DNA from: JBEKLJ01 sp050010255
GTDB lineage: Bacteria; Acidobacteriota; Terriglobia; Bryobacterales; Bryobacteraceae
Direction: 5' to 3'
DNA length: 31,188 nt
Assembly: GCA_050010255.1 (NCBI GenBank)
Contig: JBEKLJ010000008.1
Location: forward strand, 1 to 31,188
Shown piece by piece: positions 23,673-31,188 of the stretch. How positions within the stretch are numbered: the stretch's first letter is position 1; the number at the start of each line of letters is the position of its first letter. The notes under the pieces were generated by a model, which did no database searches, was not told the origin of the DNA, and saw only the letters and a list, made by a program, of their open reading frames with translations. The position numbers were made by a program, and so were the translations under genes.

Positions 23673-24451
23673 CGGTAGACCCCGTGGTGAGACTGCGAAA
23701 CACCGCGCTGGCGCTGTGGTTGCCGGTGGGCATCGTAACCCTGTGGCAAGTGCTCGCTTCGCACGGGATCTTGAACCCGCTTTTCTTCCCCGCGCCTACG
23801 GTAGTGCTGGGGGCCGGCTGGGAGATGGTGAAATCGGGTGAACTCCCCGCTCAGGTGGGCGTGACATTGTCGCGCATGCTCACCGGCTCCTCCATCGGCG
23901 TGTTCATCGGCCTGGCGTGCGGCCTGGCCATGGGCGCGGTGGGTCCGGTGCGGCGGTCTCTGGAACCGATCGTCTCGGCGCTGAACTCCACTCCCAAGCT
24001 GGCTCTGCTGCCGATGCTCATGCTGGTCGTCGGCATCGGCGAGACGGCGCGCATCGTGCCGATCGCGCTCACCTGTTTCATCGTGCTGGCCATGCACGGG
24101 CTGGACGCGGTGCGCGGCGTGAACCAGGCCTATATCGAACTGGCCCGCAACTACGGTGCAGGCCGGCGCGCCATGCTGCGCCGGGTCTATCTGCCGGCCA
24201 GCCTGCCGCAGATTTTCACGGGCCTTCGCGTGGCCCTGGGCAGAGCGCTGGTTATCACCATCTCGGTTGAGCTGGTGAGCTCGACGAACGGTCTGGGCAG
24301 CATGATCTGGCTGTCTTGGCAGACCTTCTCCACCGACAAGCTCTACATCGGCGTCTTCACGACTGCCGCCTTGGGGGCGGTGTTCCACAACGGCCTGGCG
24401 TGGCTGGAGACGCGGCTCATTCCTTGGAGGAACCGTGCCGGTGGCCGGTAG
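23669..24451 (+). CDS. ABC transporter permease, NitT/TauT type
   Basis: A 260-residue inner-membrane protein with about six hydrophobic segments, for example ALWLPVGIVTLWQVL, GVFIGLACGLAMGAV and IVPIALTCFIVLAMHG. The cytoplasmic EAA loop, where the ATPase docks, is ELARNYGAGRRAMLRRVYLP followed by ASLPQIFTGLR. The start is a GTG in a GTGA overlap with the ATPase stop, so the two are translationally coupled. Its end lies 29 bases before the adenylate-forming gene. Confidence 0.93.
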   Translation: MTVDPVVRLRNTALALWLPVGIVTLWQVLASHGILNPLFFPAPTVVLGAGWEMVKSGELPAQVGVTLSRMLTGSSIGVFIGLACGLAMGAVGPVRRSLEPIVSALNSTPKLALLPMLMLVVGIGETARIVPIALTCFIVLAMHGLDAVRGVNQAYIELARNYGAGRRAMLRRVYLPASLPQIFTGLRVALGRALVITISVELVSSTNGLGSMIWLSWQTFSTDKLYIGVFTTAALGAVFHNGLAWLETRLIPWRNRAGGR

Positions 24452-24480
24452 TCACCAGGCCGCCGGACCACTCTATCGCC

Positions 24481-26070
24481 ATGCTGGATGAAGCGGTTTA
24501 CTACTCGCGGATGGCCCTGGGCATCTACAAGTTTCTGCGCACCAGGCCTCTCCCGGATCCTGAAGCCGTCATCCGGCATCAGTTGGAGAATCGGGAAGCG
24601 ATCTTCCTGGACACCGCCCGCAGGGTGATCTTCTCTAACCCGCACAACCCCTACCATGAGATGTTTCGGCTGGCCGGCTGCACCTTCGAGGACCTGGCGC
24701 AGGCGGTTACCCGGGACGGGCTGGAGGCCACGCTCGCTGTCTTGCACCGGCAGGGGGTTTATCTCACACACGATGAGTTCAAAGGCAAGGCGCCCATCGT
24801 GCGCTCGGGACGGCACATCCCGGCACGGACGGCGGACTTCCGCAATCCGCTGGTGGTGGGCCTGCTGGACTCTTTGAGCAGCGGCAGCCGCAGCAAAGGG
24901 ACCAGGACGCCCAAGAGCATCGAACTACAGCTCTATCGAGAAGCCCATCACCTGGTTTGTGACCGCGAATACGGACTGGAGGGGCGCGCGCACATCGAAG
25001 TGAAGCCGATTCTGCCATCCACATCCGGTTTGAGAGCGGGCCTGCGGGCGCATCGGCGAGGGTACGAGGTGGATCGCTGGTTTGCCGTCGGCGGCGGTTT
25101 GCGCGATTCGGGCCACTACCGCTGGCTGACGCAAAGCTTGCTCCGATTCGGCAATCTGCTGGGCGCGGGAGCGCCGCCTCCAACGTATCTTCCCAGCAAC
25201 GATTTCAGGCCCGTGGCCGAATGGATCGCCCGGCGCCGCTCCGAAGGCGTCGCCTGCGTTGTGGACGCCTTCACCAGCCCCGCCGTTCGGGTTGCGGCCG
25301 CGGCGCTCGGGGCAGGGCTCGATATCCGTGGCACGGTTTTCATGGTCGCTGGCGAGGCCCTCACCGATGCCAAGCGCGCGGTGATCGAAGAAGCCGGCGC
25401 CGAGGTCTATACAGGCTACCCGATCACGGAAGTTGGCGCGGTCGGACGCGCTTGTCGGCAGATGAAGACCGGCAACTGCGTCCACGTGTTTCGCGACGGC
25501 CTGGCGGTCATCAGCCACCGGCGGCGGGCGCCTCTCACGGACGTGGAAGTCAACGCGCTCCTATTGACCAACCTGCTGCCGTTCGCGGCCCACATTCTGA
25601 TCAACGTCGAGATGGACGACAGCGGCGTCATCGAGCCGGCGCACTGCGACTGCCTGTTCTCGCGCCTAGGTTTCACCGAACAGGTGCGTGACATCAGCAG
25701 CTTCGGTAAACTGACCGGGCAAGGGATGACCCTGGTGGGCACCGACATCGTCCGCATTCTAGAAGAGGTCTTGCCGGCGCGCCTGGGTGGGGGGCCGGGT
25801 GACTACCAGTTGGTCGAGCACGAGGGCGCCACGCAGACCCAGCTCACGCTGCGCGTCAGCCCGCGCATCGGCATCGCTTCGCCCGAGAAGGCCAAGGAAT
25901 GCTTCCTGAAGGAGATCCGCAGGTTCTACGGAGGCACGCTGGCGGCGCGGATGTGGAGCCACGCCGAAGGAGTCGAGGTGGTCATCGCCGAGCCGCTGGC
26001 CACGATGACTGGGAAAGTGCATCCGCTGCATCTTCTTGGTTCCGGTGTGGAGAGGCCCAATGCGGCGTAG
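24481..26070 (+). CDS. PaaK/LuxE-like adenylate-forming protein, copy 1
   Basis: A 529-residue protein of ANL type. SSGSRSKGTRTPKS is the P-loop, and VYTGYPITEVGAVGRAC corresponds to the YG.TE motif. The long region before the P-loop begins MLDEAVYYSRMALGIYKFLR. Such enzymes activate an acid as an adenylate for transfer to CoA or a carrier. Its substrate may be what the flanking transporter imports. There is no good ribosome site before the ATG, so it is probably translated by coupling with the permease. It overlaps the binding-protein gene by 11 bases. A close second copy follows the TonB-dependent receptor. The family could also be a distant non-catalytic relative; the core motifs argue against that. 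Confidence 0.75.
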   Translation: MLDEAVYYSRMALGIYKFLRTRPLPDPEAVIRHQLENREAIFLDTARRVIFSNPHNPYHEMFRLAGCTFEDLAQAVTRDGLEATLAVLHRQGVYLTHDEFKGKAPIVRSGRHIPARTADFRNPLVVGLLDSLSSGSRSKGTRTPKSIELQLYREAHHLVCDREYGLEGRAHIEVKPILPSTSGLRAGLRAHRRGYEVDRWFAVGGGLRDSGHYRWLTQSLLRFGNLLGAGAPPPTYLPSNDFRPVAEWIARRRSEGVACVVDAFTSPAVRVAAAALGAGLDIRGTVFMVAGEALTDAKRAVIEEAGAEVYTGYPITEVGAVGRACRQMKTGNCVHVFRDGLAVISHRRRAPLTDVEVNALLLTNLLPFAAHILINVEMDDSGVIEPAHCDCLFSRLGFTEQVRDISSFGKLTGQGMTLVGTDIVRILEEVLPARLGGGPGDYQLVEHEGATQTQLTLRVSPRIGIASPEKAKECFLKEIRRFYGGTLAARMWSHAEGVEVVIAEPLATMTGKVHPLHLLGSGVERPNAA

Positions 26071-27043
26071 GGACTTTCTGACAGGCATGGTCCTGGCGGC
26101 CGGATCGGCTTGCTCCCGGCGGAAAGCGTCTTCGCTCCAGAAGCTGCGTGTCGGCGCGGTACGGCGGCTCAGCACGAGCAGCCTCCACTTGGCAAATGAG
26201 CTGGGCTTTTTCCGTGAGGCTGGGTTCGAGCTGGAAATCCTGCAAAGCGGGACTCCTCTGAACTCGGTGGCCCTTCTTGCGGGCGGAAAGATTGATGTCT
26301 ACTTCACCGGCTGCAACGTCACTCTGCTGAATGCCGTCATCAAGGGGATACGACTCAAAATCGTGGCCGGCCGTCAGGCTGCCTTTCCAAGTTGCGGAGA
26401 TGTTGGCGCCATTTACGCACTGCGTCGGACCTTCCCACACGGGCTAGCGGATCTCAGGCAATTGAAAGGAAAACGCGTCGCCGTCGGACAGGCCATTGGC
26501 TTCGCTCAGTTTGCACTGGACGCCCACCTGGCGACGGTCGGCCTCTCTATGAACGATGTGATCACCATCGGCCTGGACATCAGGCAGAACGTGGCCGCGC
26601 TGTTTGGAGGCGGCGTGGACGCCACGGTGGGCGGGGAGGACTTCGACCGCGACTTGGCGTCGATGCCCGAGATCGTGCATAGTCCCGGGCTGGCCAGCAT
26701 CTATCCCGGGTTTCAGCACTCCTACATCATTTTCGGCCAGACCCTGCTGGCGGCCGACCCGGATCGCGGCGCCAGATTCCTCTCCGCGTACCTGCGCGGC
26801 GCGCGGGAATTCGCGCGGGGCAAGACGCCTCGGTTCATGGAGCAATTCGCCAGAGCCTACGGGCTGGACGTGAAGCGGGCCGTGACGGCCTGCCGCGACT
26901 CCTTCGCCCTGGACGGCGCCATCAATCTGAACAGCCTGCGGCTGCTCACCGGCTGGGCCGCGCGGAGGAAATTCATCTCACGACCCATGGACTTATCGGA
27001 GCTGGTAGATGATCGCTTTCTCAGGAGGGCCCATGCGAGCTGA
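26060..27043 (+). CDS. ABC substrate-binding protein, NMT1/THI5-like, Tat signal
   Basis: A 327-residue periplasmic binding protein. The N-terminus MRRRDFLTGMVLAAGSACSR has a twin-arginine RRxFL pattern and a Cys that could be lipidated, although the lipobox is weak. Then RVGAVRRLSTSSLHLANELG and FFREAGFELEILQSGTPLNS match the start of NitT/TauT-type binding proteins, and LKGKRVAVGQAIGFAQFALD is the second-lobe strand. The ligand pocket cannot be read by eye. GGAGAGG gives a good ribosome site. It overlaps both neighbours by 11 bases, in the order ATPase, permease, enzyme, binding protein, receptor. Confidence 0.88.
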   Translation: MRRRDFLTGMVLAAGSACSRRKASSLQKLRVGAVRRLSTSSLHLANELGFFREAGFELEILQSGTPLNSVALLAGGKIDVYFTGCNVTLLNAVIKGIRLKIVAGRQAAFPSCGDVGAIYALRRTFPHGLADLRQLKGKRVAVGQAIGFAQFALDAHLATVGLSMNDVITIGLDIRQNVAALFGGGVDATVGGEDFDRDLASMPEIVHSPGLASIYPGFQHSYIIFGQTLLAADPDRGARFLSAYLRGAREFARGKTPRFMEQFARAYGLDVKRAVTACRDSFALDGAINLNSLRLLTGWAARRKFISRPMDLSELVDDRFLRRAHAS

Positions 27044-30000
27044 CAGGTTGCTTCTCGCAGTGTTGCTTGTGGCCGGCGGGGTCACTGCGCAGACGACCGG
27101 TCAGATCGAAGGCATTGTGCGTGACCCGGCTGGCATGCCGGCTCCCGGAACGGCCCTATTGATCAGCGAGACGCGCACGGGAGCCCAGCGCCGGCTCCAG
27201 ACGGACGAGCGGGGCTCGTACCTGGCGCCCGGCCTGGCGCCCGGCCGATACGAGATCGAGGCTTCTCACACCGGCTTCCGCAAGGAGATTCGCCGCGGCG
27301 TGGAACTGGTTGCCGGCCGCGCGGTGCGCGTGGATTTCCTGCTCGAGTTGGGTGAGATGCGCGACAGCGTGGTGGTGCCAGGCGAGGCTCCGCTCATCAG
27401 CACTGCCCCCAGCGACTGGGGGGGATTCATCGAGCAGAAGAAATTGGAGTCGCTCCCGCTCAACGGCCGGGACCTGTTCGATCTTTCGTCGCAGCAGCCT
27501 GGCGCCACAGTGACCACAAACGCCTCCAAGACCTTTACCGAAGGCGGCGGAATCCACGTGTCGGTAAACGGCGCCCGCCCCGTTCAGAACAGCTTCCGCA
27601 TGGACGGGATTTACATCAACGACGCCACGGGCTCGGCGCCGTCCAGCGCGGTCGGGAAGCTGCTGGGTCTGGAGAGCATTCAGGAATTGCAGTTGGTCTC
27701 CAGCCCCTTCGACGCCGAGTTTGGGCGGGGCGGTGGCGCGCCCTTCATCGCCGTCTCGAAATCGGGATCGAACGAGTGGCACGGCAGCGCGTACGAGTTT
27801 CTGCGCAACAGCGCGCTGGACGCCAAGAACTTCTTCGATCCCGCGGGGGAGAGAATTCCGCCGCTGCGCAAGAACCAGTTCGGCGGCCTGCTGAGCGGGC
27901 CGCTGCGCCGCAACAGCCTGTTCTTCATGGCGAACTACGAAGGCATCCGGTTGACTTCCGGCCAGACGCTCGCCGCGGTGACACCGACGGCCGAGGCTCG
28001 CCAGGGCAACCTGCCGGGGCGCACGGTTTCCGTAGCGCCGCAGGTGGTCCCCTACTTGAACCTGTATCCGCTGCCTAACGGGCGCGACTACGGCGACGGG
28101 ACCGGCCAGTTCGTCAGCGAAGGCATCACCTCCTCGCGCGAAGACTACGTCACCGGCAAGTTGGATGCCGTCTTCTCGAGCCGCCTGCGTTCTGCGGTCC
28201 GTTACACCTTCGACGACGCCGTAACCTCCAGCCCGGACCCTCTGCATGTTTTCTTGGGTCTCAACGATTCCCACTATCACTTCCTGCACACCGAGACGCA
28301 GTTCATCCAGTCTCCCAGCTCGATTCATGCTTTCCGGGCGGGGTTCAGCCGGGTGTGGAACAGGCAGGACGACAGCCAGTCCGCCTCCATCCCGGCTTCC
28401 ATGTCGTTCATACCGGGCCAGCCGATGGGGTACATTGCCATGACCTCCGGGCTGACCGCTCTGGGTATATTGACGGCGAATAGTATTGCGCTGATGCCCC
28501 AGCGCTTCGTCCCCAACGATTTTCAGTTCAACTACGCGGTGGTACACATTCACGGAGCGCACGCACTCCGGTTCGGTGGCGCTTTCGACCGCGTCCGGTT
28601 CAACGAGCAGTCGGAACGGGATGCCAAAGGCGTGTACACGTTCAGCTCCCTGGTGGACTTCCTCCAGGCGCGCCCGGCTTCGGCAGATGCCATGATGCCG
28701 GGCTCCGATACGATCCGGGGATGGCGCCAGAGCATTTTCTCAGTGTTTGTGCAGGAAGAGTTTCGGGCCAGCTCGCGTCTCAGCCTCACGCTGGGCCTTC
28801 GCTATGAGCCCTATTCCACCCCCACGGAGGCCAACGGCAAGATCGCGACGCTTCGGGACTTCCTGCATGATCCCGCCTTCACCGTGGGCGGACCGTTGTT
28901 CCCCAATCCCTCGAGAACCAACTTCGCTCCCCGCGCTTCCATGGCTATCCTTCCTTTCGGTTCCGGCAAGACCGTGATCCGCGCCGGTGCTGGTATTTTC
29001 TACGACCTGCTGAGCATCCAGGAGCTGTTTATAGGGGGTGTGCGCGTCCCGCCCTTTTTCAACATAATCAGCGCGAACAAGCCGGCATTTCCCAACCTGT
29101 TTCAGGCGCTCCAGAGCGCCCCGCCCACGAGCTTGCTGGACATGCTGGACTATAACCTGCAGCAGCCGTACGTGGCGCAGTACCAATTCATGGTGCAACA
29201 GGAACTGGCCCGGAACACCGTGCTCAAGTTCGGATACGTGGGTTCGCGCGCAGTCCATCTCCCTGGTACTCTGACGGACGTCAATCCTTACCGCCCGGAG
29301 ACGCTCTCGGACGGGAGCCTGTTCTTTCCCGCCGACGATACGCGGCTCAACCCGGCGTTCGGCCGTATGAAGATGCGTCGCACTCAGTTCGACGCTTCCT
29401 ATCACAGCTTCCAAGCGGGCTTCGAGCGGAAGTTGAGGGGAGGCTTTGGTTTCCAGTTCAAGTATGTCTGGGGCAAGTCACTCGATGACAGCAGCAATGG
29501 CGTCAATCGGGATTTCGTGAACAGCGACGGCGTTCCGACGATGTTCAACTATGGGCTGAATCGCGGGCGCTCGGATTTCGACTTGCGCCACACCTTTGGC
29601 GGAAACTTTTCCTGGGTGCTACCGCAAGTCCGGGGCGCCGTCGCGGGCAGGGTTCTGGGGGGGTGGGAAATCTATGGACTGGTGCAGGCGCAGACGGGGC
29701 CGCCGTTCAACCCGACCATAGGCTTTGACCGGGCGCGCCTGACTGGCGGCGGGACGAGCGACCCTGGAGAGCGGCCGATGTATGTCGCCGCACCCGGCGC
29801 GAACCTGATCCGGGGCGATCCCCTGCAATGGTTCGACCCCAACGCCTTTGCGCTGCCACCCGCCGGCATGTACGGCAACCTCGGCCGCAACACGCTCCAG
29901 GGGCCGGGTCTGGTTACGTCGGATCTGGCGCTGCACAAAGTCCTCTGGAGTACGGAGCGCCAGAGCGTCCGGCTCCGCGTGGAGGCGTTTAATGTCGTCA

Positions 30001-30137
30001 ACCATCCCAATTTCCAGATCCCGTCGGCGCTGACCTTGTTCACCAGCGCGCTGAGCCGGGTCGGCTCCGCCGGCCAGATCACCAGCACCACCACCACCTC
30101 GCGCCAGATCCAGCTCGCGCTAAGGTGGATGTTTTGA
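27033..30137 (+). CDS. TonB-dependent receptor with carboxypeptidase-regulatory-like domain (Oar-like)
   Basis: A 1034-residue outer-membrane protein. The signal peptide is MRADRLLLAVLLVAGGVTAQ. Residues 22-105 form a carboxypeptidase-regulatory-like beta-sandwich (GQIEGIVRDPAGMPAPGTAL, TDERGSYLAPGLAPGRYEIE). A plug domain follows (LPLNGRDLFDLSSQQPGA, FRMDGIYINDATG), then a large beta barrel ending in IQLALRWMF with the expected C-terminal Phe. AGGAGGG lies 3 bases before the ATG. Its place at the end of an ABC operon suggests that it brings the same substrate across the outer membrane, using TonB energy. Such receptors are numerous in Acidobacteria and the ligand is usually unknown. Confidence 0.93.
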   Translation: MRADRLLLAVLLVAGGVTAQTTGQIEGIVRDPAGMPAPGTALLISETRTGAQRRLQTDERGSYLAPGLAPGRYEIEASHTGFRKEIRRGVELVAGRAVRVDFLLELGEMRDSVVVPGEAPLISTAPSDWGGFIEQKKLESLPLNGRDLFDLSSQQPGATVTTNASKTFTEGGGIHVSVNGARPVQNSFRMDGIYINDATGSAPSSAVGKLLGLESIQELQLVSSPFDAEFGRGGGAPFIAVSKSGSNEWHGSAYEFLRNSALDAKNFFDPAGERIPPLRKNQFGGLLSGPLRRNSLFFMANYEGIRLTSGQTLAAVTPTAEARQGNLPGRTVSVAPQVVPYLNLYPLPNGRDYGDGTGQFVSEGITSSREDYVTGKLDAVFSSRLRSAVRYTFDDAVTSSPDPLHVFLGLNDSHYHFLHTETQFIQSPSSIHAFRAGFSRVWNRQDDSQSASIPASMSFIPGQPMGYIAMTSGLTALGILTANSIALMPQRFVPNDFQFNYAVVHIHGAHALRFGGAFDRVRFNEQSERDAKGVYTFSSLVDFLQARPASADAMMPGSDTIRGWRQSIFSVFVQEEFRASSRLSLTLGLRYEPYSTPTEANGKIATLRDFLHDPAFTVGGPLFPNPSRTNFAPRASMAILPFGSGKTVIRAGAGIFYDLLSIQELFIGGVRVPPFFNIISANKPAFPNLFQALQSAPPTSLLDMLDYNLQQPYVAQYQFMVQQELARNTVLKFGYVGSRAVHLPGTLTDVNPYRPETLSDGSLFFPADDTRLNPAFGRMKMRRTQFDASYHSFQAGFERKLRGGFGFQFKYVWGKSLDDSSNGVNRDFVNSDGVPTMFNYGLNRGRSDFDLRHTFGGNFSWVLPQVRGAVAGRVLGGWEIYGLVQAQTGPPFNPTIGFDRARLTGGGTSDPGERPMYVAAPGANLIRGDPLQWFDPNAFALPPAGMYGNLGRNTLQGPGLVTSDLALHKVLWSTERQSVRLRVEAFNVVNHPNFQIPSALTLFTSALSRVGSAGQITSTTTTSRQIQLALRWMF

Positions 30138-30178
30138 GGGTGCCATGAGTGCCTGCGCCGCCGAGCCACTTGATCGCC

Positions 30179-31188
30179 ATGCTGGATGAAGCAATCTACT
30201 ACTCGCGGATGGCGCTGGGCATCTACAGATTCCTGCGCACCACGCCTCTGCCCAACCCCGAGGCGGTCATCCGGCATCAGTTGGAGAACCGCGCACCCAC
30301 CTTCTTGAACACCGCCCGCCAGGTGATCTTCTCCAATCCCCGCAACCCTTACCACGAGATGTTCCGGCTGGCCGGCTGCACTTTCGAAGACTTGGCGCAG
30401 GGCGTCACCAAGGATGGGCTCGAGGCCACACTCGCCGTCCTGCACCGGCAGGGCGTCTATCTCACACACGACGAGTTCAAAGGTCAGGCGCCCATCGTGC
30501 GGGCGGGGTGGCACATCCCGGCCCAGACTCGCGACTTCCGCAATCCCCTGGTCACAGGCCTGATGGAGTCTCGGAGCAGCGGCAGCCGCAGCAAAGGGAC
30601 CAGGACGCCCAGGAGCACGGAGGATCAGCTCTATGTGGAGGCTCACCTTCAGCTCCTGGATCGGGAACTCGGTCTTTCCGGACGCCCGCACATCGAGGTG
30701 AAGCCGATCCTTCCCTCCACCACGGGTTTGGGATCCTGCCTGCGGGCTCACCGGCGGGGACACCGGGTGGAACGCTGGTTCGCCGTCGGAGGAGCTTGGC
30801 GCGACTCGGGCCACTACCGCTGGCTGACGCAAGGCCTGGTCTGGTTCGGCAACCTGCTGGGCGCGGGAGCGCCGTCTCCCACCTACCTTCCTCAAAACGA
30901 CTTTGCCCCTGTAGCCATGTGGATCGCCCGGCGCCGCGCCGAGGGCGCCGCGTGCGTGGTCAGGAGCTACACCAGCTCTGCCGTTCGGGTGGCCGCGGCG
31001 GCTCTGGAACGGGGACTGGACATCCACGGCACCATGTTCGTGGTCGCCGGCGAGGCCCTCACCGAGGCCAAGCGCGCGGTGATCGAGAAGGCCGGCGCCG
31101 AACTCTGTACCGTCTACGCGATTACGGAAGTCGGCACGGTCGGGCGAGCCTGCCGGCAGATGAAGACCGGCGACTGCGTCCACCTGCT
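30179..31188 (+). CDS. PaaK/LuxE-like adenylate-forming protein, copy 2, cut by the window end
   Basis: The visible 336 residues align from the first codon with copy 1: MLDEAIYYSRMALGIYRFLR, SSGSRSKGTRTPRS and YAITEVGTVGRACRQMKTGD. The DNA is also close, including about 25 bases before the ATG (CCGCCGAGCCACTTGATCGC against a near match). So it arose by duplication around the binding-protein and receptor genes. The P-loop and the TE motif are kept, so it is likely active. No ribosome site is seen before the ATG, as in copy 1. The C-terminus lies beyond the window. Confidence 0.75.
   Translation, partial: MLDEAIYYSRMALGIYRFLRTTPLPNPEAVIRHQLENRAPTFLNTARQVIFSNPRNPYHEMFRLAGCTFEDLAQGVTKDGLEATLAVLHRQGVYLTHDEFKGQAPIVRAGWHIPAQTRDFRNPLVTGLMESRSSGSRSKGTRTPRSTEDQLYVEAHLQLLDRELGLSGRPHIEVKPILPSTTGLGSCLRAHRRGHRVERWFAVGGAWRDSGHYRWLTQGLVWFGNLLGAGAPSPTYLPQNDFAPVAMWIARRRAEGAACVVRSYTSSAVRVAAAALERGLDIHGTMFVVAGEALTEAKRAVIEKAGAELCTVYAITEVGTVGRACRQMKTGDCVHL

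Noticed and set aside
27156..28562. Minus-strand open frame of 468 codons
   Set aside because: Fully antisense to the TonB-dependent receptor, with arginine/alanine-rich composition and no motif.
29672..31183. Minus-strand open frame of 503 codons
   Set aside because: It lies opposite the receptor end and the second adenylate-forming gene. A similar antisense frame occurs opposite copy 1, as expected for a mirror of a GC-rich gene; no family motif.
1..31188. CRISPR array, tRNA or rRNA genes
   Set aside because: No regularly spaced repeats, no tRNA-like cloverleaf sequences and no rRNA signature seen when reading through by eye.

Overview
The window looks like a piece of an Acidobacteria genome, most likely of the Solibacter/Bryobacter type. 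The DNA is GC-rich. It carries a TonB-dependent receptor with an N-terminal carboxypeptidase-regulatory-like domain (Oar-like) and a long secreted protein of a type common in that phylum. This placement is inferred from gene families only; there is no rRNA or other marker gene in the window. No tRNA, rRNA or CRISPR array was seen.

Left part (1-8000) is a surface-polysaccharide region. It holds the end of a GT39/GT83-like membrane glycosyltransferase, a remnant of a GT4 gene that has lost its middle, a tightly coupled minus-strand operon (GT4, GT2, PaaK/CapK-like adenylate-forming enzyme), a DUF362 protein and another GT4 gene.

Central part (8050-20700) holds the most interesting content: two minus-strand loci built from the same five parts. 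Each has a radical SAM/SPASM protein, a PqqD-like protein, an HprK-like P-loop kinase, an S26 peptidase with a Ser/His active site, and a 59-60 residue Cys-containing peptide. Both peptides have a YxKPE(F/L) leader motif and end in serine. I read these as two related ribosomal peptide (RiPP-like) modification loci in which leader recognition, radical chemistry, phosphorylation and proteolysis may act on one small peptide. In the second locus the S26 domain is in one frame with a large exported gingipain-like (C25) protease. A secreted 568-residue protein and a 175-bp element with perfect 18-bp inverted ends lie between the loci.

Right part: a fused PyrD-PyrK dihydroorotate dehydrogenase, whose 3' end is repeated as a fragment beside the 175-bp element. 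Then comes a plus-strand uptake operon: NitT/TauT-type ABC ATPase, permease, PaaK/LuxE-like adenylate-forming protein, Tat-type binding protein, TonB-dependent receptor, and a second copy of the adenylate-forming gene cut by the window end. This looks like import of an unknown substrate across both membranes followed by activation.
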